Below, in pieces: positions 6,981 to 9,236 of a DNA stretch of 9,236 bases. The notes below the pieces were generated by a model. The model searched no databases, had not been told where the DNA came from, and saw nothing but the letters and a program-made list of their open reading frames with translations. Each line of letters starts with the position of its first letter. Within the stretch, counting starts at the first letter, position 1. Source of the stretch: an uncultured Clostridium sp. (GTDB lineage Bacteria > Bacillota > Clostridia > Clostridiales > Clostridiaceae); assembly GCF_937920395.1 (NCBI RefSeq), contig NZ_CALEVF010000126.1:1-9236 (forward strand), written 5' to 3'. The position numbers and the translations under genes are program-made.

Positions 6981-6996
6981 GACTTGTTTTAATACA

Positions 6997-7590
6997 CTAC
7001 CAATTTTTATATACAAGCTTAGAATCTTTTAATTTAATTTTTATCTTAAGTTTTTTAATTACCCTACGCACTCGTGGACGGTTGTAACGTTGTATTGTAA
7101 TCGGATATATATTAAAAAATATATTGAAAAATGTTAACCATAATATATTCTTATATGAATACGTCATACAAACATATACAGAAATAATAAAAATTATAAT
7201 AGCTATAATAGTGTGTCCAAATTCAGAGGTTCTTGTTCTATACTCATAATATTCTAATGAATTCAGTGATTGCCTAATAGGGTTTTCTTTTTTTCTACTT
7301 CTCTCCCAACCGCTTACTACTAATAATTTTCTAAAAAAATGAACACCAATGTACTTGTATATTCTTCCTTCCCTTTCAATAGGAAAGCTATTAAAATAAG
7401 ATGACTTCAGTTCTGGTTTTAATAACGTCTCTACTATGGACATCCAAATCATTAATAAAAAATTAAGTAGAATACTATATACTAATGACTTCATACTAAT
7501 AGATGGGACTAGAATAAGCAAAACTACACTACACGTTGTTATCAATACAATAATCCATTTTATAAATGTATTTTTATTTACTTTGATCAT
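6997..7590 (-). CDS. CrtO-like (glycosyl-4,4'-diaponeurosporenoate acyltransferase family) membrane protein
   Basis: A 197-residue, very basic membrane protein with about four predicted membrane segments (10-30, 34-56, 126-145, 147-163) and a positively charged tail. Three features match Staphylococcus aureus CrtO as I remember it, in the same order. They are FNSFPIEREGRIYKYIG (66-82), like the FxxEKxGKFW region; RTRTSEFGH (118-126), like ETKRAELIH; and NIYPITIQRYNRPR (160-173), close to NVPIIIVQRYNRPR. CrtO adds a fatty acyl group to the glycosylated carotenoid staphyloxanthin. No other carotenoid gene is in this window, so the substrate here is unknown and may be another lipid or glycolipid. 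It follows the 136-residue protein gene by 20 nt with no terminator, so the two are probably co-transcribed. The ribosome binding site (GAAAGGTG) is about 11 nt from the ATG, rather far. Confidence 0.65.
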   Translation of the reverse strand: MIKVNKNTFIKWIIVLITTCSVVLLILVPSISMKSLVYSILLNFLLMIWMSIVETLLKPELKSSYFNSFPIEREGRIYKYIGVHFFRKLLVVSGWERSRKKENPIRQSLNSLEYYEYRTRTSEFGHTIIAIIIFIISVYVCMTYSYKNILWLTFFNIFFNIYPITIQRYNRPRVRRVIKKLKIKIKLKDSKLVYKNW

Positions 7591-7610
7591 ATTATATTAG
7601 ACACCTTTCT

Positions 7611-8021
7611 TTATATTTCTTCTCTTTTATTAATACTTTCCTCTTTAAGTGATGCCAAAATATCCTGAGGTTCAATTTTTGTTATCTCCCAATAATAAAT
7701 ACTACATACATCCATGATTTGATTTATTATGTCAACATATTCACTTTTCTGTGCACCATAGTCTAACATAAGTATTCCCTCTCGCCCTCCACTGCAAGCA
7801 ATTTCTATCTCAACCTTATTATTATCAATAAATTTTATAAAGATCACTGACATAATATATGATGAAATTCTTTTATAATAACGTTCTCTCATAAGCACTA
7901 CTATATTTCCATCACTGTTCATATATGGTTTATCTCTATAAAAATCATCTTGATGATTATATAAAATGTTACTTATTTTTCTGATGTTTTTACCTTCTAC
8001 AACTAAATTAGCTATCTTCAT
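7611..8021 (-). CDS. Small soluble protein of unknown function (possibly DUF6054)
   Basis: A 136-residue protein beginning MKIANLVVEG. An ATG four codons further upstream (8033) is unlikely to be the start, because GGAGG (8027-8031) lies inside those codons and sits 5 nt before the ATG at 8021. No signal peptide or membrane helix is evident. A central stretch reads YIMSVIFIKFIDNNKVEIEI and is followed by CSGGREGILMLDYGA, then a helical C-terminus. The alternating strands and the SGGxEG...DxGA pattern resemble what I recall of DUF6054, a family of small Firmicute proteins with no known function; I am not certain of this match. It is the first gene of a two-gene unit with the CrtO-like membrane protein. 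Confidence 0.7.
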   Translation of the reverse strand: MKIANLVVEGKNIRKISNILYNHQDDFYRDKPYMNSDGNIVVLMRERYYKRISSYIMSVIFIKFIDNNKVEIEIACSGGREGILMLDYGAQKSEYVDIINQIMDVCSIYYWEITKIEPQDILASLKEESINKREEI

Positions 8022-8026
8022 ATTTT

Positions 8027-8031
8027 CCTCC
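8027..8031 (-). promoter_or_regulatory. Ribosome binding site that decides the start at 8021
   Basis: GGAGG on the - strand lies 5 nt before the ATG at 8019-8021. It overlaps the first codons of the longer reading frame that starts at 8033, so the shorter protein is preferred. Confidence 0.8.
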
Positions 8032-8053
8032 ATATAATCTATATTCTTTTACC

Positions 8054-8062
8054 ATTGTAGCA
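8054..8062 (-). promoter_or_regulatory. Possible extended -10 promoter for the two-gene unit
   Basis: On the - strand TGCTACAAT matches the extended -10 pattern TGnTAnAAT. It is about 33 nt before the ATG at 8021. No convincing -35 box is visible, so this is a tentative call. Confidence 0.35.
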
Positions 8063-8151
8063 TTATTTTACTAATCATTATCTACCCATAATATTCTACC
8101 AAAATATTTCTTTCTAATAACTTTTATAAGATATAAATTATAAAACCACAT

Positions 8152-8189
8152 AAAAATAACCATCTAAATTTAATAGCATGGTTATTTTT
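8152..8189 (-). terminator. Rho-independent terminator of the 48-codon gene
   Basis: AAAAATAACCAT (8152-8163) and ATGGTTATTTTT (8178-8189) are exact reverse complements around a 14-nt loop. On the - strand the descending arm ends in TTTTTATGTGGTTTTA, giving the U-tract. It lies 38 nt after the stop codon of the small gene and upstream of the two-gene unit, so it separates the two transcripts. The symmetric A/T arms would also allow some function on the + strand. Confidence 0.75.
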
Positions 8190-8227
8190 GTGATTTAATT
8201 TTCAAATTTTTCTAGTAACTTAAAATT

Positions 8228-8374
8228 CTAATACTCTGAAATATTCAAATTATATTTTTTAGCCAATCGAAGAAGTTCTTTTTCATCTGGACTATTTTTC
8301 GTTAGAATTAAAGACATAACTTTAGAATTATCTACCTTTTTTAATAAATCTTTTCTTAATTTTTCATAATTCAT
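8228..8374 (-). CDS. 48-residue small protein, unknown function
   Basis: A short gene of 48 codons plus stop, starting MNYEKLRKDLLKK and ending KKYNLNISEY. It is supported by a strong AGGAGGG ribosome binding site 8 nt before the ATG and by a terminator 38 nt after the stop codon; together these make it a real transcription unit. The product is charged, lysine-rich and predicted to be two helices with a break at NSPDEK (27-32). It has no signal peptide, no membrane helix and no cysteine. The ELLRLAKKYNLNISE end is faintly like the end of Nif11-type leader domains, but there is no double-glycine site, no core peptide and no modification enzyme nearby, so I do not assign it there. Three copies of a 13-bp repeat lie about 85-130 nt upstream and may regulate it. 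Confidence 0.72.
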   Translation of the reverse strand: MNYEKLRKDLLKKVDNSKVMSLILTKNSPDEKELLRLAKKYNLNISEY

Positions 8375-8460
8375 ATTTTTCACCCTCCTACTTATTCTTT
8401 TCCATAGTTTTCATCTTCTATAGTATTAATAAAACCTCGAGTAAAATAAACATTTTTATT

Positions 8461-8503
8461 CTTGTGTCACTTATATTCTTGTGTCACTTACTTGTGTCAC
8501 TTA
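8461..8503. repeat. Three direct copies of a 13-bp repeat
   Basis: CTTGTGTCACTTA occurs exactly at 8461-8473, 8478-8490 and 8491-8503. The first two copies are separated by 4 nt (TATT) and the last two abut, giving periods of 17 and 13 bp. The core GTGTCAC is an odd palindrome, as expected for a protein-binding half-site. The array lies in the gap between the nitroreductase terminator and the 48-codon gene. It could be a set of operator sites for that gene or a small tandem duplication. Confidence 0.7.
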
Positions 8504-8585
8504 TATACATTCTATATTAACTTACATATTTCCTCTATTTAATAGCTGTAAACTAACTAATGAAATGTTTTTAGTTAAAAAACAA

Positions 8586-8633
8586 TAAAAAAATATCGAA
8601 TAAACAGTTATATTAAACTGTCTATTCGATATT
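8586..8633 (-). terminator. Rho-independent terminator of the nitroreductase gene
   Basis: An 18-bp stem forms between 8592-8609 and 8616-8633 with a 6-nt loop. The single A/C mismatch on the + strand (8603/8622) becomes a G-U pair in the - strand transcript, so the hairpin is fully paired only when read from the - strand. It is followed on that strand by TTTTTTTATTG. It starts 8 nt after the stop codon. Confidence 0.9.
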
Positions 8634-8640
8634 AATAATA

Positions 8641-9236
8641 TTATAAATATGTTACCTCTAATGGATTTCTGTCCACTAACTTCTTATAAGTATACTTAGG
8701 ATATCCAACCATAACAGCAGCTGTTATGGTTTTTCCTTCTGGTATATTAAATAATTTAAGCATTGGTGAACCCTTCATACCTGCACAATATTCAAAATAA
8801 CCAGCCCAACAAGTTCCAATACCTAGTGAAGGAGCAAATAATTCTAGGTAAGTCAAAGAAGAAATAGAGTTAGCCCTGCCGTTTGAAAAACCTTTATCAG
8901 CCATAGTCATAATTAAATTTGGTGCACCACGCAAAATTCCATCAACTCCGTCTTCCCTGTACAATCTGATTAATCCTTTTAATCCCTCTTTTAGTGGAGA
9001 TTTCTCAATCATTCGGATAGTAAGTAGAACAGCTTTTTCTACTAATTTTCTGTCCTCAATAACAAGAAAAGATATACCTTGACTATTACTTCCAGTAGGA
9101 GCCAACCTTGCAATATCAACCAATTTAGTTAATTTTTCTCTTGATACAGATTCATCTTTATAACTTCTTATAGAACGACGTGACCTTAAAAAATGCTCAG
9201 CCTGCTCTGCATTTAATTTAGGAAAATCTTTTGCAT
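8641..9236 (-). CDS. Nitroreductase-family FMN oxidoreductase, N-terminus outside window
   Basis: The reading frame is open to the window edge, so at least 197 C-terminal residues are seen and the start is missing; an internal TTG at 9121-9123 is not the start. The first visible part, KDFPKLNAEQAEHFL, leads into LRSRRSIRSYKDESVSREKL, the FMN-phosphate-binding start of a nitroreductase domain. It continues with ARLAPTGSNSQGISFLVIED, RGAPNLIMT, LELFAPSLGIGTCWAGYFEYC and VMVGYPKYTYKKLVDRNP. These proteins use FMN and NAD(P)H or ferredoxin to reduce nitro compounds, quinones or flavins. The SLGIGTCWAGYF motif and the linker before the RRSIR segment are typical of the clostridial type that carries two N-terminal [4Fe-4S] clusters. 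That ferredoxin domain would lie beyond position 9236. The substrate is unknown. It has its own terminator. Confidence 0.88.
   Translation of the reverse strand, partial: AKDFPKLNAEQAEHFLRSRRSIRSYKDESVSREKLTKLVDIARLAPTGSNSQGISFLVIEDRKLVEKAVLLTIRMIEKSPLKEGLKGLIRLYREDGVDGILRGAPNLIMTMADKGFSNGRANSISSLTYLELFAPSLGIGTCWAGYFEYCAGMKGSPMLKLFNIPEGKTITAAVMVGYPKYTYKKLVDRNPLEVTYL

Noticed and set aside
8022..8033. Longer 140-residue start for the small protein gene
   Set aside because: The four extra codons contain the GGAGG that serves the ATG at 8021, and no ribosome binding site precedes the upstream ATG.
6997..8374. Toxin-antitoxin or bacteriocin cassette made of the small gene, the small protein and the membrane protein
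   Set aside because: The 48-codon gene has its own terminator, separating it from the other two. There is no leader cleavage site, modification enzyme or exporter, and the membrane protein matches CrtO instead.
8391..8414. Upstream mini-frame (MKTMEKNK) ending at the ribosome binding site of the 48-codon gene
   Set aside because: It is only eight codons and lacks a good ribosome binding site. Translational coupling is possible but unsupported.
8461..8503. CRISPR array
   Set aside because: Repeats are 13 bp, spacers are 0-4 nt, and there are no cas genes. It is a short tandem repeat.

Overview
The window looks like chromosomal DNA from a low-GC, anaerobic Firmicute, most likely Clostridium or a close relative. 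The evidence is the very AT-rich sequence, strong AGGAGG-type ribosome binding sites, short AT-rich intergenic stretches with U-tract terminators, and protein families common in clostridia. There is no rRNA, tRNA, insertion sequence, prophage or CRISPR array.

Layout. (1) Positions 1-1690, + strand: the end of a structured leader with terminator-like features, then a 508-residue protein made of three copies of a cysteine-containing domain resembling DUF4489. It ends at a hairpin shared with the convergent neighbour. (2) Positions 1767-5863, - strand: a three-gene sugar-acid operon, transcribed from high to low coordinates: an IlvD/EDD-family dehydratase, a PfkB-family 2-keto-3-deoxygluconate (KDG) kinase and a GntP-family permease. 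(3) Positions 5864-6162: the operon control region. It has a TTGACA-17-TAATAT promoter, a palindrome of the FadR/GntR operator type at the expected transcription start, a CcpA cre-like element in the promoter spacer, and upstream of these a strong terminator for the next gene. (4) Positions 6163-6831, - strand: a GntR/FadR-subfamily (FCD domain) regulator, the natural candidate for controlling the operon. (5) Positions 6997-8021, - strand: two probably co-transcribed genes, a small soluble protein of unknown function (DUF6054-like) followed by a membrane protein resembling the carotenoid acyltransferase CrtO. (6) Positions 8228-8374, - strand: a 48-codon gene with a strong ribosome binding site and its own terminator, preceded by three copies of a 13-bp repeat. 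(7) Positions 8641-9236, - strand: the C-terminal part of a nitroreductase that runs off the window, with its terminator.

How the genes fit together. The operon encodes uptake of a gluconate-like acid (GntP), its dehydration to 2-keto-3-deoxygluconate, and phosphorylation to KDPG. This is the top of the modified (semi-phosphorylative) Entner-Doudoroff route described in clostridia. No KDPG aldolase is in the window, so it must be encoded elsewhere. The FadR-type regulator probably represses the operon until a sugar acid or its keto-deoxy derivative binds. The cre-like site suggests additional carbon catabolite control. The other loci appear functionally separate from this operon.

The least explained parts are the three-domain DUF4489-like protein with its possible attenuator, the 48-codon gene with its upstream repeat array, and the CrtO-like membrane protein lacking any carotenoid genes nearby.
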